A stretch of DNA of 64,000 nt, taken from NCBI GenBank assembly GCA_035476815.1, contig DATILD010000103.1, positions 1 to 64,000 of the forward strand, in the 5' to 3' direction. The DNA is from Methylibium sp035476815. GTDB taxonomy: Bacteria; Pseudomonadota; Gammaproteobacteria; Burkholderiales; Burkholderiaceae_C. Both the position numbers and the translations under genes were made by a program. Shown in pieces: positions 43,321 to 54,160 of this stretch. Each line of letters opens with the position of its first letter. Positions within the stretch are counted from its first letter, which is position 1. Under the pieces are notes generated by a model. The model saw only the letters and a list, made by a program, of their open reading frames with translations. It had not been told where the DNA came from and made no database searches.

Positions 43321-46215
43321 TCACTGGCAGGCCTCGCAAGTGGGATCGTCGATCGCGCAGAACTTCATGTCGGTCGCCGGTGTCGTGCTCGATGCCGCGA
43401 GCTGCGCGCGCGCGGCCGCGGCCACCGCGTCGATGCCGCCGCCGCTCACCGCGTTGAGCGAACCCGCCTGCACCGTGCTCTTCTCGGCATGCGTCGCGCC
43501 GACGGTGCGCAGGTAGTAGGTGGTCTTCAGGCCGCGCAGCCAGGCGAGCTTGTAGGTCTCGTCGAGCTTCTTGCCCGACGCGCCGGCCATGTAGATGTTC
43601 AGGCTCTGCGCCTGGTCGATCCACTTCTGGCGGCGCGACGCGGCCTCGACCAGCCACACCGGCTCGACCTCGAACGCGGTCGCGTAGAGCTGCTTCAACT
43701 CCTGCGGCACGCGGTCGATGCGCTGCAGCGAACCGTCGAAGTGCTTCAGGTCCATCACCATCACGTCGTCCCACAGCCCGAGCTTCTTGAGGTCGCGGAC
43801 CAGGTACTCGTTGATGACGGTGAAGTCGCCCGACAGGTTGTTCTTGACCGACAGGTTGCTGAACGAGGGCTCGATCGAGGCGTCGACGCCGATGATGTTG
43901 GAGATCGTCGCGGTCGGCGCGATCGCGATGCAGTTGCTGTTGCGCATGCCGTGCGCGGCGATGCGCGTGCGCAGCGTGCTCCAGTCCAGCGTGGACGAGC
44001 GATCGACATCGACGTAGCCGCCGCGCTCGCCGGCCAGCATGTCGAGCGTGTCCTGCGGCAGGATGCCGCGGTCCCACAGCGAGCCCTTGTAGCTGGAGTA
44101 GCGGCCGCGCTCCGCGGCCAGTTCGGTCGACGCCCAGTAGGCGTGGTAGCAGACCGCCTCCATCGAACGGTCGGCGTACTCGATCGCCTCCTGCGACGCG
44201 TAGGGGATGCGCAGCTGGTACAGGCTGTCCTGGAACCCCATGATGCCCAGCCCCACCGGGCGGTGGCGCAGGTTGGAGTCGCGCGCCTTCTTGACCGCGT
44301 AGTAGTTGATGTCGATCACGTTGTCGAGCATGCGCATCGCCGTCGCGACGGTCTGCTTGAGCTTGGCGTGGTCGATCTGGCCGTCGGCCGTCAGGTGGCG
44401 CGCCAGGTTGACCGAGCCGAGGTTGCACACCGCGATCTCGCCGCCGTTGGTGTTGAGCGTGATCTCGGTGCACAGGTTGGAGCTGTGCACCACGCCGACA
44501 TGCTGCTGCGGCGAACGGACGTTGCAGGCGTCCTTGAACGTGATCCAGGGATGCCCGGTCTCGAACAGCATCGACAGCATCTTGCGCCACAGGTCCTTGG
44601 CCGGCACGCGCTTGAAGAGCTTGAGCTCGCCGCGGTCGACCTTGGCCTCGTAGGCGGTGTAGGCCTGCTCGAAGGCCTGGCCGAACTTGTCGTGCAGGTC
44701 CGGACAGGTCGAGGGCGAGAACAGTGTCCAGTCGCCACCCTCGACCACCCGCCGCATGAACAGGTCCGGAATCCAGTTCGCGGTGTTCATGTCGTGGGTG
44801 CGGCGGCGGTCGTCGCCGGTGTTCTTGCGCAGCTCGAGGAACTCCTCGATGTCGAGGTGCCAGGTCTCGAGGTAGGCGCAGACCGCGCCCTTGCGCTTGC
44901 CGCCCTGGTTGACGGCGACCGCGGTGTCGTTGACGACCTTCAGGAAGGGCACGACGCCCTGGCTCTCGCCGTTGGTGCCCTTGATGTGCGAGCCGAGCGC
45001 GCGCACCGGGGTCCAGTCGTTGCCCAGCCCGCCGGCGAACTTGGACAGCAGCGCGTTCTCCTTGATCGCCTCGTAGATGCCGTCGAGGTCGTCGGCCACC
45101 GTCGTCAGGTAGCAGCTCGACAGCTGCGAGCGCCGCGTGCCGGCGTTGAAGAGGGTCGGCGTGCTCGACATGAAGTCGAAGGTCGACAGCACCTCGTAGA
45201 ACTCGATCGCACGCGCCTCGCGGTCCACTTCATTCAGCGCCAGCCCCATCGCGACGCGCATGAAGAAGGCCTGCGGCAGCTCGATGCGCTGCTTGCGCAC
45301 GTGCAGGAAGTAGCGGTCGTACAGCGTCTGCAGGCCGAGGTAGTCGAACTGCAGGTCGCGATCGGCCTTCAGCGCGGCGCCGAGCCGGTGCAGGTCGTAC
45401 TGCAGCAGCTTCTCGTCGAGCAGCTCGGCGTCGACGCCCTGCTTGATGAAGCCGGGGAAGTAGTCGGCATAGCGCGCGTGCATCTCGCCCTGCAGCACCT
45501 CGCCGCCGAGGATCTCGCGGCGGATCGTGTGCAGCAGCAGCCGTGCGGTGGCGCGGGTGTAGGACGGGTCCTTCTCGATCAGCGTGCGGGCGGCCAGGAT
45601 CGCGGCCTTGTAGACCTCGTCGATCGGCACGCCGTCGTAGAGGTTGCGCTGGGTCTCGGCGAAGATGGGCGCGGCCTTGACGTCGGCGCCGAGATCGGCG
45701 CAGGCGGACTCGATCAGCGCCCGCAGGCTGGGCATGTCGAGCGGCACGCGCTGGCCCTTGTCGATGACGTGCAGCGTCGAGGCCGGCGCGGCCGGCGGCT
45801 CGGCCTGCTTGGCGCGCTCCTGCGCGCGGCGCTCGCGGTAGAGCACGTAGGCGCGCGCGACCTCGTGGTGGCCGCTGCGCATCAGGCCGAGCTCTACCGC
45901 GTCCTGGATGTCCTCGATGTGGAAGCTGCCGCCGCTCGGGCGCGAACGCAGCAGCGCGCGCACCACGCTCTCGGTCAGGCCGTCGACCGTCTCGCGCACG
46001 CTGGCCGAGGCCGCGCCCTGGGTGCCATGCACCGCGAGGAAGGCCTTCATCAGAGCCACCGCGATCTTGTTCGGCTCGAACGCCACCACCGCCCCGTTGC
46101 GCCGGATGATCTGGTAGCCGGCATAGGCGGACGGCGCGGTGCGCGGCGCGGGCGCGCCCGCCGCACCGACCGCGGGCAGGCTCGGCGGGGTGGCGCTGGG
46201 GGTGACGGTTTGCAT
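43321..46215 (-). CDS. nrdA: Ribonucleotide reductase class Ia, alpha subunit
   Basis: Catalytic subunit reducing ribonucleoside diphosphates. The 964 residues begin with an ATP-cone (YQIIRRNGAVVAFEPNKIAVAL) and a second cone-like region (LHVIDKGQRVPLDM to about 230). The barrel has SSCYL, GLGNDWTPVRALGSHIKGTNG, NLCTEI and PTATISNIIGVDASIEPSFSNL. The C-terminus ends in a redox CEAC pair. The ATG at 46215 fits relatives; an in-frame ATG at 46311 would add 32 Arg-rich residues. A promoter with two NrdR boxes lies about 285 bp upstream, leaving a long leader. Confidence 0.96.
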   Translation of the reverse strand: MQTVTPSATPPSLPAVGAAGAPAPRTAPSAYAGYQIIRRNGAVVAFEPNKIAVALMKAFLAVHGTQGAASASVRETVDGLTESVVRALLRSRPSGGSFHIEDIQDAVELGLMRSGHHEVARAYVLYRERRAQERAKQAEPPAAPASTLHVIDKGQRVPLDMPSLRALIESACADLGADVKAAPIFAETQRNLYDGVPIDEVYKAAILAARTLIEKDPSYTRATARLLLHTIRREILGGEVLQGEMHARYADYFPGFIKQGVDAELLDEKLLQYDLHRLGAALKADRDLQFDYLGLQTLYDRYFLHVRKQRIELPQAFFMRVAMGLALNEVDREARAIEFYEVLSTFDFMSSTPTLFNAGTRRSQLSSCYLTTVADDLDGIYEAIKENALLSKFAGGLGNDWTPVRALGSHIKGTNGESQGVVPFLKVVNDTAVAVNQGGKRKGAVCAYLETWHLDIEEFLELRKNTGDDRRRTHDMNTANWIPDLFMRRVVEGGDWTLFSPSTCPDLHDKFGQAFEQAYTAYEAKVDRGELKLFKRVPAKDLWRKMLSMLFETGHPWITFKDACNVRSPQQHVGVVHSSNLCTEITLNTNGGEIAVCNLGSVNLARHLTADGQIDHAKLKQTVATAMRMLDNVIDINYYAVKKARDSNLRHRPVGLGIMGFQDSLYQLRIPYASQEAIEYADRSMEAVCYHAYWASTELAAERGRYSSYKGSLWDRGILPQDTLDMLAGERGGYVDVDRSSTLDWSTLRTRIAAHGMRNSNCIAIAPTATISNIIGVDASIEPSFSNLSVKNNLSGDFTVINEYLVRDLKKLGLWDDVMVMDLKHFDGSLQRIDRVPQELKQLYATAFEVEPVWLVEAASRRQKWIDQAQSLNIYMAGASGKKLDETYKLAWLRGLKTTYYLRTVGATHAEKSTVQAGSLNAVSGGGIDAVAAAARAQLAASSTTPATDMKFCAIDDPTCEACQ

Positions 46216-46497
46216 CTCGGGAATCCCTTTCGGTTCTTGTCGGGCGACGGTGGCAATGCGGCGCGGCCTCGACGGCTTCGCTCGTCGAATCCTCGCGTAT
46301 TCAGCAGACATGGATGGCCGTGAGGCCTTGCCGGCAGGCGCGGGTGGCGCTCTGACCGGTACCGCCCCGCGCGGCTTCGCGTCGCAGGCTACGACGGCAC
46401 CGCAAGCTGCGTGCCGCCGAGCTGGACACCGCCTCTTGCTCGGGGCGGACGGGCCGCCAGTCGAGGCTGCGGTGAAGCCGAAGCGTGGGCATGAAGA

Positions 46498-46545
46498 ACA
46501 CTATATCTAGTGCCGGTGGGGTTGCCAAGCCACTAGCGATAGTGT
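46498..46545 (-). promoter_or_regulatory. nrdA promoter with tandem NrdR boxes
   Basis: Two inverted-repeat sites, ACACTATATCTAGTG (46498-46512) and CACTAGCGATAGTGT (46531-46545), are 33 bp apart centre to centre and resemble the NrdR consensus. On the minus strand a -35 TTGGCA (46523-46528) and a -10 TATAGT (46500-46505) are separated by exactly 17 bp. The -10 lies inside the downstream box, so NrdR binding would block the promoter. Confidence 0.8.
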
Positions 46546-46661
46546 CTCACAGTCACACACCCGCGGCCGATGCGCATGGTCTCTGAGGCTGTCCGGCGCG
46601 CATCGAGGCCGGCCGCGCCACGTGGCGCGAAACCGCTCGCGAGACCGCATCGATGCTCGCT

Positions 46662-47251
46662 TCAGCAGGCCGAGCGACCGCCGGCTGCGGGAAAGTACCG
46701 AGCCGACCAGCCGGTGCTCGCGCGCAACCGCGTCCAGTCGAAACCCGGACCGGGATCGGCCTTGCGGCCCGGCGCGACATGCTCGTGGCCGACCACCTCG
46801 GACAAGGGCAGCTGCCGCCGCAGCGCGCGCAGCAGCTGTGCGAGCCGCTCGTACTGCGGAGCCTCGAAGGACTCGCCCTCGAGCCCTTCGAGCTCGATGC
46901 CGACGGACCAGTCGTTGCAGTTGTCGCGACCGCGCCAGCGCGAGCGTCCGGCGTGCCAGGCGCGCTCGGTGGTGGCGACGAACTGCAGCAGTTCGCCGTC
47001 GCGCCGCACCACGAAGTGCGAGGACACCTCGAGTCCGCGGATCTGGCCGAAGTAGGGATGCGCGTCCCAGTCGAGGCGGTTGGTGAACAGGCGCTCGATC
47101 GCGTCGCCGCCGTACGCGCCAGGCGGCAGGCTGATCGAGTGGATGATCGCCAGCGTGACCTCGGTGCCGGGCGGCCGCGGCCCGAAGTTCGGCGACTCGA
47201 TGCGCCGCGCGCGCGACCACCAGCCGGCCTGCCAGGCTGGCGCCCGCACCG

Positions 47252-47255
<4 letters not shown>
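46662..47255 (-). CDS. ampD: 1,6-anhydro-N-acetylmuramyl-L-alanine amidase
   Basis: Cytoplasmic zinc amidase of peptidoglycan recycling, 197 residues. IIHSISLPPG, SSHFVVRRDGELLQFV, WHAGRSRW, CNDWSVGIELEG and GHEHVAPGRKADPGPGFDW show the zinc ligands and AmpD family motifs. The GTG start overlaps the pilR stop (GTGA), so it is coupled to pilSR. Confidence 0.95.
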
Positions 47256-48843
<1,588 letters not shown>

Positions 48844-48847
<4 letters not shown>

Positions 48848-50721
48848 GAGATCTGGTGCAACCGTGCGTCACCTTCGGCCAGCGAGGCGCGCCGCATCGT
48901 GACGCTGAACTCGTTGGCATGGCGCGCGCCGTCGCCGCGGCCCCGGTACTCGATGGCCGCGCCGTAACGCTCGCACAGCTCCCGGCAAATGTACAGGCCG
49001 AGGCCGGTGCCGCGGCTGCGCGTCGAGAAGAAGGGCTCGAACAGGTAGCGCTCGGTGTCGGCCGGGATCGGCGCGCCGTCGCTCGCCACCGCCAGCACCG
49101 CCCGGGTGTCGCCGGTCGCGACCAGCTGCACCTGCACCGCGCCGGGCGTGCGGCTGCCGTGGCGCAGGGCGTTGTCGAGCAGGTTGACCAGCACCCGGCG
49201 CAGGTGCTCGCCGTCGAACACGACGCCGAGCGGCTGCGTCGGCAGCTCCACCTGCAGCGCGCTGCCGGGACCGATCGGCAGGCCGACGGTGCGTGCCCAG
49301 TCGCTGCAGATCGCGCCGACCTGGGCCGCCGCGTCGAGCGCCGCGCTCTGCGGCACCGGCCCGGGCGCGACCTCCATCACGTCGTCGACGATGCGCTTCA
49401 GGCGCTCGGCGTTGTCGGTCACCATCTGCGTGAGCTGGCGCTGCTGCGGCGTCGTCGCGTCCTCGGCCAGCAGCGCGTTGGCCTGCATGATCGCCGCCAG
49501 CGGGTTGCGGATCTCGTGCGCGATGCCGGCCGACACGCGGCCCATCGCGGCCAGCTTCTCCTGCCGCACGCGCGCCTGCACGTCGCGCAGGTCCTCGAGG
49601 AAGAGCACGCAGTAGTCCTCGGCCCGGTTGGCACCGCGCCGCTTCGTGAAGCGGCCGCGCACGCGCAGCCGTCGCGTCGCCGGCGCCGCCAGCGCGACGT
49701 CGCGTCCCCCCTCGGGCCACACGCCTTCGGCGAAGGCGCGGTCGATCGCCTTGACCAGCGGCTGCCAGGCCGCCACGCCGGTCAGCGCGAAGCTGTCGGC
49801 CGCGCTGACGTCGGCCTCGCCGAGCAAGGCGCGCGCCGACGGATTGGCGGCGCGCACGCGGCCGGCGCGGTCGACCACCATCACGCCGTCCTGCATCTCC
49901 TCGAGCACCAGGCGGTTGAGCTGGGCCTGCCGGCGCGCCAGTTCAAGGCTGCCGCGCGCGGTGCGCTCCTCGCGCGCCAGCCGGCCCGCCAGATCGCCGG
50001 ACAGCAGCGCGACGACGAACAACCCGCTGCCCGCCAACCCGGCCTGCGTGAGCAGCAGCGCGGCGACCGACCCCGAGCTGCGGTCCAGCCACGCCGCCGT
50101 CAGCAGCACCAGCGTGCCCGCGGCGGCCACGCCCAGCGCCTGCAGCCGCGGCGTCAGCGCGCCGGCCATCAGCGCCGGCAGCACCAGCAGCGCCGCATAG
50201 CCCAGGCCGCCGCGCCCGGCCGCGAGCTGCAGCGCCGCGAACATCAGCACGTCGACGCCGATCGTCGCCAGCCACTGTCGACGCCGCAGCCGCTCGGCGC
50301 CCGCCGCCACCGTGCCGGCGCGCGAGGGCAACAGCCACAGCAGCACGGCCACGAACGCATACACCGCGCACAGCGTCACCGTCAGCTCGCCGCGGGCGCG
50401 CGCGCCGGCCCAGTCGGCCAGCGCCTCGGTCGCGAGCAGCGCGATGCTCAGCGCCGCACGGGCGGCGACGAAGGCGCGGTACAGGCGCTGCAGCCCGCTC
50501 GGCCCGGCGCTCGCGATGCGGCGCGCCTGGCGCGACAGGAAGCGCGAGTCCGGCGCGTCGCTGGCGCGCCACTCGCCGCGGTCGTAGCGCGAGTGCGCCG
50601 CGTCGTCGACGGCGGCCGTGCTGCCGTCGACGTCCGCTTCGTCCTCTCCGTCGATCGGACCGAACCAGGACAGCTCACCGGCATCGGCCGACGCCGCCGT
50701 CCGGCCGGCCCGTGTGGCCAT
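48844..50721 (-). CDS. pilS: Sensor histidine kinase PilS
   Basis: Inner-membrane kinase of 625 residues. After a variable acidic N-terminus of about 75 residues come roughly six membrane helices (about 85-260). A PAS region (EEMQDGVMVVDRAGRVRAANPSARALLG), the H-box AHEIRNPLAAIMQAN, LLDNALRHGS and GTGLGLYICRELCERYG follow. The order pilS-pilR and the six-helix sensor identify it. Its start overlaps the PP0621-like stop by ATGA. Confidence 0.92.
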
Positions 50722-50948
50722 CAGCGCGGCCCGCCGCCGGCGAGGCGGTGGGCGTCGCTGCAATACGGCCCGTCGTCGCCGGCGACGGCCTCGTCGCGCG
50801 GCAGGTGCAGGCCGCAGTGACGGCAGCGCACCATCGCCTGGGGATCGGCCGGTGGCGGCGGCGCGGTCGGCGGCCGAGGCCGGGCCGGTCGCGCGCGCAG
50901 CAACCACCATACGACCAGCACGACGGCGACGAGCAGCAGGTACTTCAT
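50721..50948 (-). CDS. PP0621-like small membrane protein with zinc ribbon
   Basis: A 75-residue protein. One N-terminal membrane helix (about 3-17), a Pro-rich linker and a C-terminal CRHCGLHLP ... YCSDAH zinc-binding motif are seen. The family has no established function that I know of. It lies directly before pilS (ATGA overlap) and after the CcsA-like gene, a place it holds in many Burkholderiales. Confidence 0.8.
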   Translation of the reverse strand: MKYLLLVAVVLVVWWLLRARPARPRPPTAPPPPADPQAMVRCRHCGLHLPRDEAVAGDDGPYCSDAHRLAGGGPR

Positions 50949-50963
50949 GGCCGGCGGGTCCGT

Positions 50964-51779
50964 TCAGCCGACACGGGCCAGCAGCACCTCGAGCACGAAG
51001 CGCGAGCCGGCATAGGCCAGCAACAGCAGCGCGCCGCCGGCGTAGAGCCAGCGCGTCGCGCGGCGCCCGCGCCAGCCGAACGCACGGCGCCCGCCCAGCA
51101 GGCCGGCGAACACCAGCCAGGCCAGCATCGAGAACACCGTCTTGTGGTCCCAGCGCCAGGGCGAGGCGAACCACCAGCCCAGCACCAGCGTGGCCGACAG
51201 CACGACGAAGCCGGCCGCGACGAAGCGGAAGGTCAGCTTCTCCAGTCCCAGCAGCGGCAGGCCGAGCTGCGCGGCCGGCGCATCGGTGCCGAGCTGCTTG
51301 CCGCGCATGCGGGCCTCGGCGCGCCGCAGCAGCGCGGCATGCAGCAGCGCCGCGCCGAACAGGCCGTAGGAGGCGATGCCCAACACCCAATGCACCGGGG
51401 CCCAGGGCGACCCGGCGTGCGGCCGCAACTCCCCCGGGAACGCCACGGCCAGCGCGACCGCCGCCGCGCCGAGCACGGCCAGCCAACGCGCCGCGCCGTA
51501 CAGCGGCACGTAGCGGCTCTCGATCGCGTAGACCGTGATCACCAGCCACAGCGTCGCCGACAACGCCGGCGCAAAGCCGAAGCGCATGCCGGGTTCGGCC
51601 TCGCCGACGCCGAAGGCATGCAGCAGGATCGCGAGCCCATGGGCGACCCAGCCGACGCCGAGCGCCGTGGCCATCCAGCGCGGCTGGCGCTTCACGGCCG
51701 CCGTGCCATAGGCCAGCAGCGCCACCGTGCTCGTCGAGACCAGCGGAATCATGCTCGCAGCCGCGGGCGATAAACTCAT
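50964..51779 (-). CDS. CcsA/HemX-type integral membrane protein (cytochrome c assembly family)
   Basis: A polytopic inner-membrane protein of 271 residues with about eight helices. The tryptophan-containing segment PWRWDHKTVFSMLAW matches the WWD-like signature of the cytochrome c assembly/CcsA family (YpjD/HemX branch). A TACACT box stands 6 nt before the ATG and no ribosome site is seen, so it is probably leaderless. It is divergent from ffh with 95 bp between. The role in haem handling is family inference. Confidence 0.82.
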   Translation of the reverse strand: MSLSPAAASMIPLVSTSTVALLAYGTAAVKRQPRWMATALGVGWVAHGLAILLHAFGVGEAEPGMRFGFAPALSATLWLVITVYAIESRYVPLYGAARWLAVLGAAAVALAVAFPGELRPHAGSPWAPVHWVLGIASYGLFGAALLHAALLRRAEARMRGKQLGTDAPAAQLGLPLLGLEKLTFRFVAAGFVVLSATLVLGWWFASPWRWDHKTVFSMLAWLVFAGLLGGRRAFGWRGRRATRWLYAGGALLLLAYAGSRFVLEVLLARVG

Positions 51780-51785
51780 CCGACA

Positions 51786-51791
51786 AGTGTA
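51786..51791 (-). promoter_or_regulatory. -10-like box of the CcsA-type gene (leaderless)
   Basis: TACACT on the minus strand ends 6 nt before the ATG, the same spacing as at five other genes in this window. Confidence 0.4.
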
Positions 51792-51874
51792 GTGGCGCGC
51801 CCGCGGTGCGCCCTGGCCGCCGGCCGCGCTGCAGCCGTGCCGGCTGCCGACCCGATCCAACCCCGCCCTGCCCG

Positions 51875-53263
51875 ATGGCCTCCGCCCTCTCCGACCGCCT
51901 GAGCCGACTCGTCAAGACGATGCGCGGCCAGGCCCGCATCACCGAAGACAACGTGCAGGACATGCTGCGCGAGGTGCGCATGGCGCTGCTCGAGGCCGAC
52001 GTCGCGCTGCCCGTCGTGCGCGACTTCATCGCCCGCGTCAAGCTCAAGGCGCTGGGCCAGGAGGTGATCGGCTCGCTGAGTCCGGGCCAGGCGCTGGTCG
52101 GCGTGGTGCACAAGGAGCTCGCCGCGACGATGGGCGACGCGGGCCCGGAAGGGGCCGCTTCGCGTCCCGTCGCCGACCTCAACCTCGCGACCCAGCCGCC
52201 GGCGGTGATCCTGATGGCCGGCCTGCAGGGCGCCGGCAAGACCACGACGACCGCGAAACTGGCGCGCCACCTGGTCGGCCGCAAGAAGAAGGTGCTGACG
52301 GTCTCGGGCGACGTCTACCGGCCGGCGGCGATCGAGCAGCTCAAGGTCGTGACGCAACAGGCCGGCGCCGAGTGGTTCCCGTCGCAGGCCAGCGACAAGC
52401 CGGTGGACATCGCGCTGGCGGCGCTCGACTACGCGAAGAAGCACTACGTCGACGTGCTGCTGGTCGATACCGCCGGGCGCCTCGCCATCGACGAGGCCAT
52501 GATGGCCGAGATCCGTGCGCTGCACGCGGCGCTGAACCCGATCGAGACGCTGTTCGTCGTCGACGCGATGCAGGGCCAGGACGCGGTCAACGTCGCCAAG
52601 GCCTTCAAGGATGCGCTGCCGCTGACCGGCATCGTGCTGACCAAGCTCGACGGCGACTCGCGCGGCGGCGCGGCGCTGTCGGTGCGGCAGGTCACCGGCG
52701 CGCCGATCAAGTTCGCCGGCGTGTCCGAGAAGATCGACGGCCTGGAGGTGTTCGACGCCGAGCGCCACGCCGGCCGCGTGCTGGGCATGGGCGACATCGT
52801 CGCGCTGGTCGAGCAGGTGCAGCAGGGCGTGGACGTGGAGGCGGCGCAGAAGCTCGCCGCCAAGGTCAAGTCCGGCGGCGGCTTCGATCTCGAGGACTTC
52901 GCCCAGCAGCTCGGCCAGATGCAGAAGATGGGCGGGCTGTCGGGCCTGATGGACAAGCTGCCGAGTCAACTGGCCGGCAAGGCCGGGCAGGTCGGCGCCG
53001 CCGACATGGACCGCGCCGAGCGCGAGATGCGCCGCATGCGCGGCATCATCCACTCGATGACCGCGCAGGAGCGCCGCAAGCCCGAACTGATCAAGGCCGC
53101 ACGCAAGCGCCGCATCGCCACCGGCGCCGGCGTGCAGGTGCAGGACGTCAACCGCCTGCTCAACCAGTTCGAGCAGATGCAGTCGATGATGAAGAAGATG
53201 CAGGGCGGCGGCCTGATGAAGATGATGAAACGCATGGGCGGCATGAAGGGCCTGCGGCGCTGA
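51875..53263 (+). CDS. ffh: Signal recognition particle protein Ffh
   Basis: SRP54-type GTPase of 462 residues that, with 4.5S RNA, targets nascent membrane proteins. It has an N domain, a G domain with GLQGAGKTTTTAKLA, DVYRPAA, LVDTAGRL and TKLDGDSRGGAAL, and a Met-rich M domain ending MKKMQGGGLMKMMKRMGG that binds RNA and signal peptides. Its receptor FtsY is encoded nearby at 54161-55213. Confidence 0.98.
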   Translation: MASALSDRLSRLVKTMRGQARITEDNVQDMLREVRMALLEADVALPVVRDFIARVKLKALGQEVIGSLSPGQALVGVVHKELAATMGDAGPEGAASRPVADLNLATQPPAVILMAGLQGAGKTTTTAKLARHLVGRKKKVLTVSGDVYRPAAIEQLKVVTQQAGAEWFPSQASDKPVDIALAALDYAKKHYVDVLLVDTAGRLAIDEAMMAEIRALHAALNPIETLFVVDAMQGQDAVNVAKAFKDALPLTGIVLTKLDGDSRGGAALSVRQVTGAPIKFAGVSEKIDGLEVFDAERHAGRVLGMGDIVALVEQVQQGVDVEAAQKLAAKVKSGGGFDLEDFAQQLGQMQKMGGLSGLMDKLPSQLAGKAGQVGAADMDRAEREMRRMRGIIHSMTAQERRKPELIKAARKRRIATGAGVQVQDVNRLLNQFEQMQSMMKKMQGGGLMKMMKRMGGMKGLRR

Positions 53264-53367
53264 AATGCCGCATACGCCACGCCGGGAGCAGGTTGTAACG
53301 GCTGCGGGCTTGACGGCTGCGCGGTGAGCTCCTAGCGTCGGTTTCCTGGAGCGGGAGAACGACAGTC

Positions 53368-54105
53368 ATGAACCCGATCGTGCTGGTGGCCCTCTTGCTG
53401 GTCCTGGCGCTGGGCCTGTGGTGGTGGCGGCGCGGACGCGGCAATGCCGGCGACGACGGCAGCAGCCGGCCACAGCGCGGCGAGGCGCTCGACACCGTGG
53501 CCGGCTGGCCGCCCGAGCCGACCCGGCTGCTGACCGCGGTCGAGCGGCGGGCCATGACGATGCTCGAGCACGCGCTGCCCGAGTACATGATCCTGGCCCA
53601 GGTGCCGCTGGCGCGCTTCATCCGCGTGCCGACGCGCAACTCCTACACCGAATGGATGCGCCGCGTCGGCCAGCTGTGCGCCGACCTGCTGGTCTGCGAC
53701 GGCAGCTCGCAGGTGGTGGCCATCGTCGAACTGCGGCGCCCGCCGGGCAAGGACACCGAGCGCACCCGCAAGCGCCACGCCCGCATGGACCGCGTGCTGC
53801 GCAAGGCCGGCATCCGCGTGCTGGTCTGGAACGAGGAGGCCCTGCCCCACCCCGACGCGGTGCGCGAGCAGGTGCTGCCCAAGCCCAAGGTCGTCGAGGC
53901 GGCGCCGCCGGTTGCAGCCGCGCCGGTCGCGGCCGCAGCCACGACCGCAGGCGCCGCAGCAGCAGCAGCCGCCGCCGGGAAGCTGCCCTTCGGCGACACC
54001 GAACCCGATCCCGACGAGGTCTTCGAGCTGCGCGAGCCGCCGGCCTCGACCTGGTTCGACGAGCTCGACTCGGGGCCGACCCCGCTCGACCCGCCGCGTC
54101 GCTGA
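53368..54105 (+). CDS. DUF2726 domain protein with N-terminal membrane anchor
   Basis: A 245-residue protein of unknown function. A membrane helix (about 4-19) is followed by Arg-rich residues. The DUF2726 core (about 50-155) runs from LTAVERRAMTMLEHALPEYMILAQVPLARFI to VLVWNEEALP and resembles a nuclease-like fold described for this family. A low-complexity Ala/Pro linker and an acidic tail follow. A GCGGGAG ribosome site precedes the ATG. It converges on ftsY, sharing the hairpin between them. Confidence 0.75.
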   Translation: MNPIVLVALLLVLALGLWWWRRGRGNAGDDGSSRPQRGEALDTVAGWPPEPTRLLTAVERRAMTMLEHALPEYMILAQVPLARFIRVPTRNSYTEWMRRVGQLCADLLVCDGSSQVVAIVELRRPPGKDTERTRKRHARMDRVLRKAGIRVLVWNEEALPHPDAVREQVLPKPKVVEAAPPVAAAPVAAAATTAGAAAAAAAAGKLPFGDTEPDPDEVFELREPPASTWFDELDSGPTPLDPPRR

Positions 54106-54133
54106 GCGCCTAGAGCCTGCTCACGCGACCGGA

Positions 54134-54160
54134 GGCCTGCGCGCCCGGGCCGCGCAGGCC
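54134..54160. terminator. Bidirectional hairpin between the DUF2726 gene and ftsY
   Basis: A perfect 10-bp stem (GGCCTGCGCG/CGCGCAGGCC) with a 7-nt loop abuts the ftsY stop codon. It has no T tract in either direction. Confidence 0.6.

Noticed and set aside
46216..46311. NrdA starting 32 codons further upstream at 46311
   Set aside because: The extra residues are Arg-rich and unlike NrdA N-termini; MQTVTPS fits relatives better. It is not fully excluded.
43024..46323. A 1099-codon plus-strand open frame opposite nrdA
   Set aside because: Same artefact of third-position GC in the NrdA gene; no ribosome site and no recognisable domain.
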